Positions 46,805-56,321 of a stretch of DNA of 64,000 nucleotides are shown piece by piece. This DNA is from Pontibacter litorisediminis (lineage in GTDB: Bacteria > Bacteroidota > Bacteroidia > Cytophagales > Hymenobacteraceae). The notes under the pieces are model-generated. The model did not search any database. It saw only the letters and a program-made list of their open reading frames with translations, and was not told the DNA's origin. Every line of letters begins with the position of its first letter. Position 1 is the first letter of the stretch. The stretch is taken from contig NZ_JARDUA010000006.1 of NCBI RefSeq assembly GCF_029360645.1, forward strand, positions 62,001 to 126,000, given 5' to 3'. Both the position numbers and the translations under genes were made by a program.

Positions 46805-47089
46805 TAGTTAAGGGCTATTCTTACGGCTTGTCCGCTTCTTGCCATCCGGGCAACCATCATCCTGTTCTGCCGCGTGCGGGAGGCCGGGAGTATGTTACGC
46901 CATACTTTGGAGAAGTATAAATTGTACTGATTTATATTTTATGCCCTCTGATAATCAGAAGAAAGTATAAATATAGAGGCAGGGTTGATGTTTTTGGTTT
47001 GGCGTAGTGTAACCAAAATTGCACTGGTTTGCGTATAAGGTTCCGGCCATGCCAGTTGGCGCTGGCCTTGAACAAAAGAATACAATGCT
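46805..47089. other. Intergenic, upstream of a small exported protein
   Basis: AT-rich 285 bp with AAGTATA words at 46913 and 46963 and a possible promoter region (several TTTG) before 47090. Nothing else recognised. Confidence 0.35.
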
Positions 47090-47500
47090 ATGAAGAATTC
47101 AAGTAAAACCTATGCAAAAGTGATGCTGGCCGCGGCCCTGGGCTTTTCTTTTGCTGCCGAGGCTACAAACTATACAACTGCCAAAGCAGAGGCGGTGGCA
47201 GTAACCGTGCAAGATGACAAGCTGCCGCTGCAGCAGGAACTGCTGGGCGAGCATGCCGACATCAACGCCATAACAGCGCAGAACATGCGCCAGGCCTACA
47301 TCACCTTTATGGAGAACGTGCGCGAGCAGAAGGCCAATTGGGGCGATACGGAGTGGCAGAACGCCAAGAACGTGCTGGAGCGCCTGAACGCGCACAAAGA
47401 AACCGTAGAGAAAGAGCTGGGCACTGATGACAAAGGCAAGATCAAAATGCTGCAGGCGGAGTTCAGATCGCTGGAGACAGCCGGCGACGTGAAAGACTAA
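47090..47500 (+). CDS. Small exported helical protein of unknown function
   Basis: A 136-residue protein with a signal-peptide-like N-terminus (MKNSSKTYAKVMLAAALGFSF). The mature part is almost entirely helical and charged: AITAQNMRQAYITFMENVREQK, WQNAKNVLERLNAHKETVEKELG, KMLQAEFRSLE. It resembles small periplasmic stress or coiled-coil proteins, but I recognise no family. It has its own downstream terminator. Confidence 0.65.
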   Translation: MKNSSKTYAKVMLAAALGFSFAAEATNYTTAKAEAVAVTVQDDKLPLQQELLGEHADINAITAQNMRQAYITFMENVREQKANWGDTEWQNAKNVLERLNAHKETVEKELGTDDKGKIKMLQAEFRSLETAGDVKD

Positions 47501-47521
47501 CCAGTAACCAAGTATAAACAG

Positions 47522-47555
47522 AGAGGGCGGTGGTTTTCCATCGCCCTCTTTTTGT
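47522..47555 (+). terminator. Intrinsic terminator
   Basis: Stem agagggcg / cgccctct region (47522-47529 and 47542-47549, with one G-T pair) followed by a T-run. It serves the small protein gene and, in reverse less well, the HAD gene. Confidence 0.8.
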
Positions 47556-47557
47556 TT

Positions 47558-48259
47558 TTATAGGATCTGCTTCAGCTCGCTTAGGCAGTTGATCTCGTAG
47601 GTTGGCTTCGGTCTTCTGCGGGTTGTGCTCCTCTCCGGGTTAAAGAACACCTGGTCTATGCCGGCGTTGCGGGCGCCCTCAATGTCGCATTCATAGTTGT
47701 CGCCTATCATCAGGCACTCTTCCGGCTGCACGTTTATCCTGTCGAGCAGGTGCCGGAACATGCGCTGATCGGGCTTTTTGTAGCCACAGCACTCTGAGGT
47801 AACCACCTCCTTAAAGTAGTCGTGCAGCAGGGCAGCGCTCATTTTCACTTGCTGCACCTCCTTAAACCCGTTGGTGATGATGTGCAGCCCGTACTTTGGC
47901 TGCAGGTATTTGAGCACCTCGTAAGTATAAGGGAACACCGCTGTCTTGGTAGGGCACAGGTCGATATAAGCCTCCGAGATACCTGCTGGCACCTCGTGTT
48001 CGGCCAGGCCGAGGCTGGTCAGCGTTTTCACAAAGCGGCTTTGGCGCAGCTCCTGCTGGTTTATCTTGCCCTTGTTATAAAGGTCCCAGAGGCGGGTGTT
48101 CACAAATTTATACTTTCGATAGAAGGAGTCGCAGGTAAACTTGCCGTGCCTTGCCAGCCCAAACTGCTCGTACAAAGTATAAATCGTCTCCTCGGAGTTC
48201 TTCTCAAAATCCCACAGCGTATGGTCCAGGTCGAAGAGGATGTGCTTGTATGTCTTCAT
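47558..48259 (-). CDS. YjjG-family HAD nucleotidase
   Basis: A 233-residue HAD-superfamily phosphatase, YjjG-type (house-cleaning 5'-nucleotidase for non-canonical pyrimidine nucleotides). Motif I FDLDHTLW with Asp10 and Asp12; motif II IITNGF; motif III Lys in CGYKKPDQRMF; motif IV GDNYECDIEGA. The helical cap lies between motif I and II. Cytoplasmic. Three AAGTATA/TATACTT words (47923, 48109, 48175). Confidence 0.86.
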   Translation of the reverse strand: MKTYKHILFDLDHTLWDFEKNSEETIYTLYEQFGLARHGKFTCDSFYRKYKFVNTRLWDLYNKGKINQQELRQSRFVKTLTSLGLAEHEVPAGISEAYIDLCPTKTAVFPYTYEVLKYLQPKYGLHIITNGFKEVQQVKMSAALLHDYFKEVVTSECCGYKKPDQRMFRHLLDRINVQPEECLMIGDNYECDIEGARNAGIDQVFFNPERSTTRRRPKPTYEINCLSELKQIL

Positions 48260-48394
48260 AAATATGATTCAGAGTCAGGTTAGAGTAAAACGCCTTTAGG
48301 CAGCGGATGTTTCGGCGCTGGTTGGGAAAGTAAGGGCGGGCAGCGGAACTGCTATACTAAAACAATGGTTCGGGAGTTATACTTGCCGGGCCAA

Positions 48395-48781
48395 TCAGGA
48401 TGGCACCCAGCGGCGGTTCTGCAGCTTCGTAACGGCCAGCTCGCGGTTAGAGTATAAAATATGGTATACTTCCAGGTCTTTCTGCAGGGCTGTGTCGCGC
48501 TCCATGTAGGTAAAGATCTGGTTCACGAAGTCGGCGGCCTCCTCCTTGATAGAGTAGTACACCCACTGGTCGAGTTTGCGCGGGGCCACCAGCCCGGCGT
48601 TGCGCAGGTAAGCCAGGTGGCGCGAGGTCTTGGTTTGGGTAAAGTCCAGCACCTGCTCCAGGTCAGAGGTGCACATCTCGCGGTTGCGCAAAATCAGGTG
48701 CAGGATGCGGAGCCTGGACTCGTCGGCAAGGGCCTTTAGTATCTGCTGCCCGAAGGCCAGGCTGAAGTGTTTTAATCTCAT
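48395..48781 (-). CDS. ArsR/SmtB-family transcriptional regulator
   Basis: A 128-residue winged-helix repressor. FGQQILKALADESRLRILHLI is the typical start, then helix-turn-helix at about 36-62 (MCTSDLEQVLDFTQTKTSRHLAYLRNAGLV), then the wing KLDQWVYYSI. A single conserved Cys (Cys37) is present, so it lacks a clear ELCVCDL-type metal site; the effector is unknown. A palindrome overlaps its own promoter. Confidence 0.87.
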   Translation of the reverse strand: MRLKHFSLAFGQQILKALADESRLRILHLILRNREMCTSDLEQVLDFTQTKTSRHLAYLRNAGLVAPRKLDQWVYYSIKEEAADFVNQIFTYMERDTALQKDLEVYHILYSNRELAVTKLQNRRWVPS

Positions 48782-48812
48782 ACGGCGGTGGTTTGGCTCA
48801 GGGCAGTCTGAA

Positions 48813-48834
48813 CAAAATTAGCCAAAAGTGGCTA
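48813..48834. promoter_or_regulatory. ArsR promoter -7 element with overlapping palindrome
   Basis: Minus-strand TAATTTTG (plus-strand 48813-48820) is a perfect -7 element about 32 bases before the arsR-type ATG. The palindrome tagccaaaagtggcta (48819-48834) overlaps it, as expected of an autoregulatory operator. The divergent gene at 48868 may share the control. Confidence 0.5.
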
Positions 48835-48867
48835 TTATAAAAGAATTAATAAGTATAATTGTAACCT

Positions 48868-49521
48868 ATGAGCATTCCTGCCAACCTTTACAAAACCCTC
48901 CCTAAGCTACTGAAATGGATATGGTTGCCGCTGCTCCTGTTGCTGCTGGCACCCGACCAGGCACAGGCGCAAAACAGGCAGCGCGTGGTGCAGCTGTCGG
49001 GCTTTGTAGCCACCGGCGATAGCCTGTATGGCGTGGCAGGGGCAGGCGTGTTTGTGCCGGGCACTAACCGCGGCACCTACACCAACGACTACGGTTACTT
49101 CTCCATGCCGGTGCTGGCCGGCGACAGCGTCCTTTTCGCGGCGCTGGGCTTTAAGACGCAGTACCTCATCATCCCCAAAAACTACGAGAGCCAGAGCTAC
49201 TCCATCATCATGCAGATGCAGGAGGATCCCACGGAGCTGCCGACGGTGGAGGTGTTTCCGTGGCCAACCGAGCGCGACTTTAAGGAGGCCGTGGCCAACG
49301 TAAGGCTGCCCGACAAGGGCAACGCCATCATTACCCGCGACCTGGACCCGCGCCGCCTGGAGGAACTGGCCCGCATCACTCCGATGAGTGATGCGCAGAA
49401 CTACCGCTTCTGGCAAAACCAGCAGATACAGCACCAGCAGAACCGCATTATGGCGCCTACGGTGAATATGCTGGCCATCCCGCAGCTGCTCCGGGGGCTC
49501 CTCAATGGCAATAATAAATAA
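48868..49521 (+). CDS. CarboxypepD-reg-like domain protein
   Basis: A 217-residue exported protein. The signal peptide ends near APDQAQAQ. Residues about 40-120 form a carboxypeptidase-regulatory-like beta-sandwich (GVAGAGVFVPGTNRGTYTND, DYGYFSMPVLAGDSVLFAA) as in TonB-dependent receptor N-termini. The rest is helical with Gln/Asn-rich QNQQIQHQQNRIM. Not a receptor by itself. Divergent from the ArsR gene. Function unknown. Confidence 0.72.
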   Translation: MSIPANLYKTLPKLLKWIWLPLLLLLLAPDQAQAQNRQRVVQLSGFVATGDSLYGVAGAGVFVPGTNRGTYTNDYGYFSMPVLAGDSVLFAALGFKTQYLIIPKNYESQSYSIIMQMQEDPTELPTVEVFPWPTERDFKEAVANVRLPDKGNAIITRDLDPRRLEELARITPMSDAQNYRFWQNQQIQHQQNRIMAPTVNMLAIPQLLRGLLNGNNK

Positions 49522-49723
49522 AGACCTTTCCTGATTAAGTGCAATGCCGCGCTTGCCGTGGCAAGTATAAGCATAGTGTGATTTTTAGCCTCTGCAGACA
49601 GCTGAGGCGGTTTTGGCAACTAACAATTTCATGATGCGTTTGTTGCCAATAGGGTATTCTGCGTATATACAAGTATAATGTGCAGGCACCTTTATACCAC
49701 TACCATACATAACAAGATACACT

Positions 49724-51070
49724 ATGCTTGAGCCGGAACAACTCTCCCTTAACATTCCTGAAACCACCAAACCCCGCGTGGTCATCATCGGCGGGGGCTT
49801 TGGGGGGATAAACCTTGCCAAAAAACTTCCGAATAAAGATTTCCAGGTGGTGATGTTCGACAGGCAGAACTACCACGGTTTCTGGCCGCTGCTGTACCAG
49901 GTGGCGTCTGCCGGTCTGGAGCCGGATTCCATTGCCGAGCCGCTGCGCAAGATGTTCGGTTCTGATAAATACCCGGACTTCCATTTCCGATTGGTAAAAG
50001 TGACCGGCATTCAACCAGAAACAAAAACCGTTACCACCCTGATTGGGGATATCACCTATGATTACCTGGTGATTGCCACCGGAACCAAGCCAAACTACTT
50101 CGGTAACGACCAGATCAAGAAATACTCTTTCCCGCTGAAGCAGGTGCCGGAGGCGCTGAACCTGCGCAGCCAGATACTGCAGTGCTTTGAGCAGGCCAAC
50201 ATGACCAGAGACCCTGAGAGGCGGCAAGAGCTCATGAACTTCGTGATCGTGGGGGGAGGGCCGACAGGCGTGGAGTTGGCCGGTGCCCTGGCCGAAATGC
50301 GCAGCCATGTGCTGCCAACTGATTACCCGGGGCTGGACTTTAGCCAGATGAAGATCATCCTGGTGGAAGGCATGGACCGTGTGCTGCCGCCTATGTCTAA
50401 GGAGGCGAGTGAAAAAACCTATAAATACCTGAAGGAGCTGGGCGTGGACATCCGGCTAAACACGTTGGTAGATTCTTACGACGGGCAAGTAGCCATGTTC
50501 AAGAGCGGCGAACAGATCAGGACCAACACCCTGATTTGGGCAGCAGGAGTGGCCGGCGCGCTAATCGACGGCCTGCCCGAGACTTCGGTGGAGCGGGGCC
50601 GCATACTGGTGAATGATTACAACCAAGTGCTCGGCTTCGACAATATCTTTGCCATTGGCGACATCGCATTTATGAAGACACCGGAGTTCCCGAAAGGGCA
50701 CCCGGGCGTGGCGCAACCTGCCATACAGCAGGGCAAGCTGCTGGCCAAAAACCTGCCGCGCCTGCTGCGCAGGGAGCCGCTGGAGCCCTTTAAGTATAAA
50801 GACAAAGGCTCGCTGGCGATTATTGGCCGCAACCGCGCCGTGGCCGATTTGCCGGGCAACATGCACTTTGGAGGCTTCTTTGCCTGGTTTGTCTGGCTGT
50901 TTGTGCACGTCATGGCGCTGGTGGGCTTCCGCAACAAGCTGGTGGTGCTCAGCAACTGGGTTTACCGGTTCTTCACCTACGAGAACGGCACTCGCCTCAT
51001 TATCCGTCCGTTCGTGCGCCGCGGCGACCGGGCCCGACGCAAGTTTATAGACAAGTATGCCGGAGACTAG
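49724..51070 (+). CDS. ndh: Type II NADH:quinone oxidoreductase
   Basis: A 448-residue FAD-dependent NADH dehydrogenase of the NDH-2 type, non-proton-pumping. FAD Rossmann motif VVIIGGGFGGINLAKKL, NAD-binding VIVGGGPTGVELAGAL, the quinone-site AQPAIQQGKLLAKNL, and FAIGDIAFMK. The C-terminal FFAWFVWLFVHVMALVGFRNK is the membrane-anchoring region. With the nuo locus it gives the cell two NADH entry routes, differing in energy yield. AAGTATA words upstream at 49563 and 49671. Confidence 0.88.
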   Translation: MLEPEQLSLNIPETTKPRVVIIGGGFGGINLAKKLPNKDFQVVMFDRQNYHGFWPLLYQVASAGLEPDSIAEPLRKMFGSDKYPDFHFRLVKVTGIQPETKTVTTLIGDITYDYLVIATGTKPNYFGNDQIKKYSFPLKQVPEALNLRSQILQCFEQANMTRDPERRQELMNFVIVGGGPTGVELAGALAEMRSHVLPTDYPGLDFSQMKIILVEGMDRVLPPMSKEASEKTYKYLKELGVDIRLNTLVDSYDGQVAMFKSGEQIRTNTLIWAAGVAGALIDGLPETSVERGRILVNDYNQVLGFDNIFAIGDIAFMKTPEFPKGHPGVAQPAIQQGKLLAKNLPRLLRREPLEPFKYKDKGSLAIIGRNRAVADLPGNMHFGGFFAWFVWLFVHVMALVGFRNKLVVLSNWVYRFFTYENGTRLIIRPFVRRGDRARRKFIDKYAGD

Positions 51071-51267
51071 GGAGTTAGAGACCTTAGGAGTTCAAGAGTT
51101 AGAAGCCGCCTTGTCTTTATTCCCCTCCCCGGATGGGCAACGGGTGGGTTTATCCTTCTGCTGATACATTCAAACACTTTGTATGAAAGGAAAAAGCAGC
51201 AAGTATAAACCTTAACTGATTAGGTAATTGCTTCTGCCTATACCTCGGGAGCAAAGTATAAAAACAG

Positions 51268-51304
51268 AAAAAGGCCTGCAGATAAGCTCTGCAGGCCTTT
51301 TTGT
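51268..51304. terminator. Bidirectional terminator
   Basis: Perfect 15-bp stem (51268-51282/51288-51302), A-run left and T-run right, between ndh (+) and the M1 peptidase gene (-). Three AAGTATA words flank it. Confidence 0.9.
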
Positions 51305-51324
51305 ATCAGCTAAAGTATAAACCA

Positions 51325-53655
51325 CTACTGACCGCTGCCGCTCTGGCCGCCACTGTTGCTGCTGGTGGCGCGCTCACGCTGCATGGGGTTCATGCGGGTA
51401 TTCTGCTGCTTAAAGATCTCGAAGCGTGATGGTGTGGCCTTACGCGGGAAGGCGTTGTTCGACAGGTCCGTGTCTGCTGTCTGCAGGTACGGGTCCAGCT
51501 CGAAGCTTACCACCGGTTTCTCCGTGATGAACACCTTCGTGATCTGGTCGTTGTCGTAGCGCCAGATCTCTGCAGGGATGTTCACGACTTCCTCCGATCC
51601 ATCTTCATAGGCCATGCGCACGATCAGCGGCATAACCAGGCCACCCAGGTTCTCGAAGCTTACCTCATAGAAGTTCAGCCCGGAGTTCAGGATCTCTTTC
51701 TGCTCAGGCGACAGCTGCCCCAGGAACTGGCGGTAAGCCTGCTCCTCGGCGGCAGTGGTAGCCAGCGGATCGTAGGTGTTGTAGAAGTCGTTCAGCTGAG
51801 GGCGCAGCTCTACACGCGTTTTCTTAATGTCATTCAGGTTGCGCTGCTGCGACAGGGTTTGAGGCGCCTTGTTCTGCTGCTCACGCAGCTGTGCGTTCAC
51901 AAAGGCCGGGTCCTGCGAGTCGATGGTGTACCACTTCACGTCCGTCACGGCAATGTCGGTGTGGTCGGTGGTGTAGAACCAGCCTCTCCAGAACCAGTCC
52001 AGGTCCACGCCAGAGGCGTCTTCCATGGTGCGGAAGAAGTCGGCAGGCATCGGGTGCTTGAAGGCCCAGCGCTTGGAGTACTCCTTAAAGGCGTAGTCGA
52101 ACAGCTCGCGGCCCATCACTGTTTCACGTAAAACATTCAGGGCGGTGGCTGGCTTGCCGTAGGCGTTGTTGCCGAACTGCAGCACCGACTCCGAGTTGGT
52201 CATGATCGGCACCTGCGTGTTTTTGGCGCTCTTCATGTACTCTACAATGTCCTGCGGCTCACCACGGCGCGACGGGTAGTTACGCTCCCACTCCTGCTCA
52301 GCCAGGTACTGCATAAAGGTGTTCAGACCCTCGTCCATCCACGTCCACTGGCGCTCGTCGGAGTTGATGATCATGGGGAAGAAGTTGTGCCCCACTTCGT
52401 GGATGATCACCGAGATCAAACCATACTTGATACGGTCCGAATAAGTGCCGTCCGGCTCCGGGCGGTAGCCGTTGAAGGAGATCATCGGGTACTCCATGCC
52501 GCCTACCGGACCGTGTACTGAAATGGCCACTGGGTATGGATAGTCGATGGTGTGCTTGGAGTATACTTCCAATGTGTGCGCCACGGCCTCGGTAGAGTAC
52601 TGGCCCCACAGCGGGTTCGCCTCTTTCGGGTAATACGACATGGCGAGCACGTTCTTGCCGGCCACTTTCACGTTCATGGCATCCCAGATAAACTTGCGGG
52701 AGCTGGCCCAGGCAAAATCACGCACTTCCTTGGCAGAGTATACCCAAGTTTTCTTGTTCTTGGCTTTCGTTTTCTCTGCCTTCGCGGCTTCCTCCTGCGA
52801 TACGATCACCACCGGCTTGTCGCTTTTGGCGGCCTCGGCCCAGCGCTTCTGGTGCGTGGAAGAAAGTACCTGGCTGGCGTTCTGCAGCTCGCCGGTGGCG
52901 GAAACCACATGGTCGGCAGGCACGGTAATGCTCACCTTATAGTCGCCGAACGGCAGGGCAAACTCGCCGCTGCCCAGGAACTGCTTGTGCTGCCAACCGT
53001 TCACATCGTCATACACAGCCATTCTCGGGAACCACTGCGCCATTTCGTAGAGGTAGTTGTCATCCTCCGGAAAGTATTCGTAGCCCGAACGGCCGCCCAG
53101 TGTTTTCTGGTTGTTGATGTTGTGCTTCCAGTCGATGCTGAAGGTAACGCTCTGCTTTGGCTTGAGCGGTGCCGGCAGGTCGATACGCATCATGGTGTTG
53201 TTGATGGTATACTTCAGGGCCTTGCCGCCGCGGTCGGCCACTTTGCTGATCTTGAAGCCGCCGTCAAACTTCTCACGCGTCATGTACTCCACGGCGCGCA
53301 GCGGAACCTCTTTTCTCAGCTCGGCCGTCTGCGTCAGGTTGCTCATCGAGTTCGGCTCGAAGATGTTCTGATCCAGCTGCACCCACAGGTAAGAAAGCAC
53401 GTCGGGCGAGTTGTTGGTATAGGTGATGGTCTCGGAACCGGTGATGGATTGGTTCTCATCATCCAGCTCCACTTTTATCGTATAGTCAGCGCGCTGCTGC
53501 CAGTATTCGTGGCCTGGGGCGCCAGAGGCTGTACGGTAGGTGTTAGGTGTTGGCAGTTCCTGCCCCAGCTGGGCGAACTTGGTGTCCTGTGCCAGCGCTG
53601 CTAGCGGACCGGCTACCAAGCCAGCTAAGGCCAAACCTGCTATAAGGTTTTTCAT
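51325..53655 (-). CDS. M1-family metallopeptidase
   Basis: A 776-residue exported zinc aminopeptidase-type enzyme. Signal peptide to about residue 22 (AALAQ). The substrate motif GGMEYPM stands for GAMEN. The zinc motif HEVGH (about residue 417), with the third ligand Glu in TWMDEGLNTF, is complete. The C-terminal tail is rich in Asn, Ser and Gly (SSNSGGQSGSGQ). Bacteroidota have many such periplasmic M1 enzymes. Downstream of, and probably co-transcribed with, the HupE-like gene (51-base gap). Confidence 0.87.
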   Translation of the reverse strand: MKNLIAGLALAGLVAGPLAALAQDTKFAQLGQELPTPNTYRTASGAPGHEYWQQRADYTIKVELDDENQSITGSETITYTNNSPDVLSYLWVQLDQNIFEPNSMSNLTQTAELRKEVPLRAVEYMTREKFDGGFKISKVADRGGKALKYTINNTMMRIDLPAPLKPKQSVTFSIDWKHNINNQKTLGGRSGYEYFPEDDNYLYEMAQWFPRMAVYDDVNGWQHKQFLGSGEFALPFGDYKVSITVPADHVVSATGELQNASQVLSSTHQKRWAEAAKSDKPVVIVSQEEAAKAEKTKAKNKKTWVYSAKEVRDFAWASSRKFIWDAMNVKVAGKNVLAMSYYPKEANPLWGQYSTEAVAHTLEVYSKHTIDYPYPVAISVHGPVGGMEYPMISFNGYRPEPDGTYSDRIKYGLISVIIHEVGHNFFPMIINSDERQWTWMDEGLNTFMQYLAEQEWERNYPSRRGEPQDIVEYMKSAKNTQVPIMTNSESVLQFGNNAYGKPATALNVLRETVMGRELFDYAFKEYSKRWAFKHPMPADFFRTMEDASGVDLDWFWRGWFYTTDHTDIAVTDVKWYTIDSQDPAFVNAQLREQQNKAPQTLSQQRNLNDIKKTRVELRPQLNDFYNTYDPLATTAAEEQAYRQFLGQLSPEQKEILNSGLNFYEVSFENLGGLVMPLIVRMAYEDGSEEVVNIPAEIWRYDNDQITKVFITEKPVVSFELDPYLQTADTDLSNNAFPRKATPSRFEIFKQQNTRMNPMQRERATSSNSGGQSGSGQ

Positions 53656-53706
53656 GTGGTATTGGTTAGGGTAGAATGATATAGTTTAGTAAAAGATGGC
53701 GTACTG

Positions 53707-54300
53707 TTAAAATATGCTTGCTTCCATCATCAGGATGAGCGAAATACCGGCTGCCGCGCTGGAGAGCACCATGATCCAGTCGCGTTTCTTGGCCCGGAAC
53801 ACCGTCATGATCAGGAAACCCGCGACTAAAAGAATGCCCACGATCAGCAACTGCCCCAGCTCAATGCCGATGTTAAAGGCTAAGAGCTGCTGCCATATAT
53901 CGCCGTTGCGGCCCAGCATCTGGCGCAGGAAGTTAGAGAAGCCCATGCCATGGATCAGGCCGAAGAACACCGCCATCAGGTTGTGCAGCGACAGGATCGT
54001 GCGCTGCTTACTGGCTGCCCCCTTCAGCTTGAAAAAGTTGGTGACGCAGGTAAAAAGTATGGTGACAGGTATAAGGAACTCAATCAGGGCCGAATCGAAC
54101 CGGATGATATTAAACGTAGCCAGCGCCAGCGTAATGCTATGCCCAATGGTAAAGCTTGTTACCAGGGCCAGCACCTTTTTCCAGTCCTGCAAAGTATAAA
54201 TGGCGCTCAGGGCCAGCAGGAACAGCATATGGTCGTAGGCTTTAAAGTCGAAAATGTGATGGAAGCCCAGCTCTATGTAAGTGTAAAAGGTAGAGGACAC
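53707..54300 (-). CDS. HupE/UreJ-like membrane protein (GTG start)
   Basis: About 197 residues from a GTG (VSSTFYTYIELGFHHIFDFKAYDHMLF); a longer reading frame up to 54459 adds Cys-rich sequence with no family likeness. Six hydrophobic segments. FTIGHSITLAL and NLMAVFFGLIHGMGF carry the conserved His residues of the HupE/UreJ_2 family, linked to nickel/metal uptake. No hydrogenase or urease genes here. Placed immediately upstream of the M1 peptidase. Confidence 0.75.
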   Translation of the reverse strand: MSSTFYTYIELGFHHIFDFKAYDHMLFLLALSAIYTLQDWKKVLALVTSFTIGHSITLALATFNIIRFDSALIEFLIPVTILFTCVTNFFKLKGAASKQRTILSLHNLMAVFFGLIHGMGFSNFLRQMLGRNGDIWQQLLAFNIGIELGQLLIVGILLVAGFLIMTVFRAKKRDWIMVLSSAAAGISLILMMEASIF

Positions 54301-54439
54301 CGCGCAGGTATGTTTAAATGTGAATATAGCTAAGTGGCAAATTACGCATCTGCGGCTAAACATGCAATGCTGTGCCGGGCAGCAGCAGCAGGAATGGCAG
54401 GTAAATCGACGAATTGGTGGATTTGTTCTATAAGTTGAG

Positions 54440-54930
54440 AGGGTAGGGGTGAATGACAATGCCCGCTGGCGCGGGATTACAGCCCATGCTTTTTTATACT
54501 TGCTCCCGATATACTTTCTGAGTCATTGCTTACTATCCGCTAGCGCGAGCTTATAGCTCGTGCTTTCCCTATTGCTACTGCTTTCTTCAGCTTGAGGCAA
54601 ACTATCCTTTCTAGCTACCGTTCATCCTCCAGCCCCACAAGCCTACTGTTTCATTTCTTTCTTTGGCTCCCTCCAGGCCGGGAGGGCTCGTCCTTGGGCA
54701 TCGCGCTGTCTACATTTCCTTTGCTGTCGCAATGCCTTCGGCACCAGAAATCTAGAAGGCGCTCAACCCAAAGACTGGGTTCTAGTTCGATAGCCACTGC
54801 CTTTGCTGTGGAACAAGTATAGCTCCCCTCCTTGGACTACCGAGAACGCGAGTTCGAAGGTAGCGAGCGTAGCGCTGAGGGGCAGGGGTGGTTGGAGCCG
54901 GCACTGCACAAATTTATACATGCTGCAGCA
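54440..54930 (-). repeat. Dispersed intergenic repeat, copy R4
   Basis: Reverse-oriented copy in the divergent gap between the HupE-like and lactonase genes. It shares with R3 the block near 54829-54880 (tccttggactaccgag...) and 'ggggcaggggtggttgga', and the core with 'cagtctttgggttgag' in complement. It lacks the 'gggcccctacccc' module of R1/R2. TATACTT words at 54495 and 54510; AAGTATA at 54816. No gene supported. Confidence 0.7.
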
Positions 54931-55103
54931 GAAGCGCTCTGAATGCTGCAGCAGGGGCGTCCCAGAAAGGATGTTGGGCACAAGATTGGTTTTGCACCAG
55001 TTGGATAGTGCTTCTCATACTTTAAACAACTGTTCCCGTACCTATACTTCCTTCCCAGGATTTTATACCTTTAACAGAAACATCATCCTTAAGGCTACCT
55101 AAC
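54931..55103. other. Upstream region of lactonase gene
   Basis: About 170 bp with a TATACTT word at 55043. No clear consensus promoter seen. Confidence 0.3.
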
Positions 55104-56309
55104 ATGCACAAGCCCTTTAACCTTAACCCCCGAAAGCTGGTAAACAGAACAGTGTTGGCCCTGGCCAGCGTATCGCTGGTGCTGGCTGGCTGTAACCAAA
55201 CAACGGAACAGCAAAGCGCAACTACTACAGAGACACCGGAACCTGAGACCATGAAAACGACCATGCTATACGTGGGCACTTATGCCAAACCCGATGACGA
55301 AAGTATACACCTGTACAGCCTGAACCCGGAAACAGGGGAGCTGATGCGTGTGAGTGGCTTCAAGGCAGGCGAAAACCCCTCCTACCTGGCTCTGGACGGG
55401 AATTACCTGTACGCGGTAAACGAAACGCAGGAGTTTGAGGGCAGGAAAAGCGGTGCCGTGAGTGCCTTTGCGGTAGAGGAAGACGGAAAGAAACTGAGCC
55501 TGCTGAACCGCATGCCGTCGGAGGGAGGGGCGCCTTGTTACATCTCAGTGGTAGACAACACGGTACTGGTGGCCAACTATGTGGGCGGTAACGTGGCGGC
55601 GCTGCCTCTCCAGGAAAACGGGCAGTTGGGCCAACCAAGCATGGTGCAGCACAACGGCGCCGGGCCAAACAAAGAGCGGCAGCAGGGGCCACATGCCCAC
55701 TTTATTGCCCCATCGCCGGATGGCAAGTATAGCTTTGCTGTGGATCTGGGGACAGACAAAGTGCTTGGGTATAAGGTGGAGAACGGAAAGCTGGTGCAGA
55801 ACAGCCCGGAGGAGGCGTATGCCTCTAAGCCTGGCTCAGGACCGCGCCACATGGCCTTCCACCCGAACGGAAAGCATGCCTACCTGGTGCATGAGCTCAA
55901 CTCTACCATGACTGCCCTGGCTTACGATGCAGGCAAGGGTACTTTCACAGAGATACAAACTGTTACTACGCTTCCGGCAGATTATGAGGAGGACAACTAT
56001 CCTGCGGCCGTGAAGGTGTCGCCGGACGGCAAGTTCCTCTATGGCTCTAACCGCGGGCACAACAGCGTGGTGGTATATGCTATTGAGGAGGGAACGGGCA
56101 GGCTGACACTGGTGCAGCACGTAAGCACAGGCGGCGACTGGCCCCGCGATTTCGCTATTGATCCGTCCGGAAGTATCCTTCTGGTGGCCAATGAGCGCTC
56201 CAACAACATCACCTCCTTTAAGATAGACAAAGCCACGGGTAAGCTAACGGCCACAAGCCACGAGGCGCAGGTGCAGAAGCCGGTAAACATTGTATTTAAA
56301 GATAAATAA
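55104..56309 (+). CDS. Lactonase-family lipoprotein (6-phosphogluconolactonase fold)
   Basis: A 401-residue seven-bladed propeller of the lactonase family (PF10282, YbhE/Pgl-like). Lipobox SLVLAGCNQ near residue 29, so probably periplasmic or outer-membrane attached. Blades show repeats such as LYVGTYAKPDDESIHLYSLN, GPRHMAFHPNGKHAYLVHEL and DFAIDPSGSILLVANERSN. An exported member is unlikely to serve the pentose-phosphate pathway; its substrate is open. It reads into the next gene over 12 bases. Confidence 0.82.
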   Translation: MHKPFNLNPRKLVNRTVLALASVSLVLAGCNQTTEQQSATTTETPEPETMKTTMLYVGTYAKPDDESIHLYSLNPETGELMRVSGFKAGENPSYLALDGNYLYAVNETQEFEGRKSGAVSAFAVEEDGKKLSLLNRMPSEGGAPCYISVVDNTVLVANYVGGNVAALPLQENGQLGQPSMVQHNGAGPNKERQQGPHAHFIAPSPDGKYSFAVDLGTDKVLGYKVENGKLVQNSPEEAYASKPGSGPRHMAFHPNGKHAYLVHELNSTMTALAYDAGKGTFTEIQTVTTLPADYEEDNYPAAVKVSPDGKFLYGSNRGHNSVVVYAIEEGTGRLTLVQHVSTGGDWPRDFAIDPSGSILLVANERSNNITSFKIDKATGKLTATSHEAQVQKPVNIVFKDK

Positions 56310-56321
56310 AGTATAAGCGCC

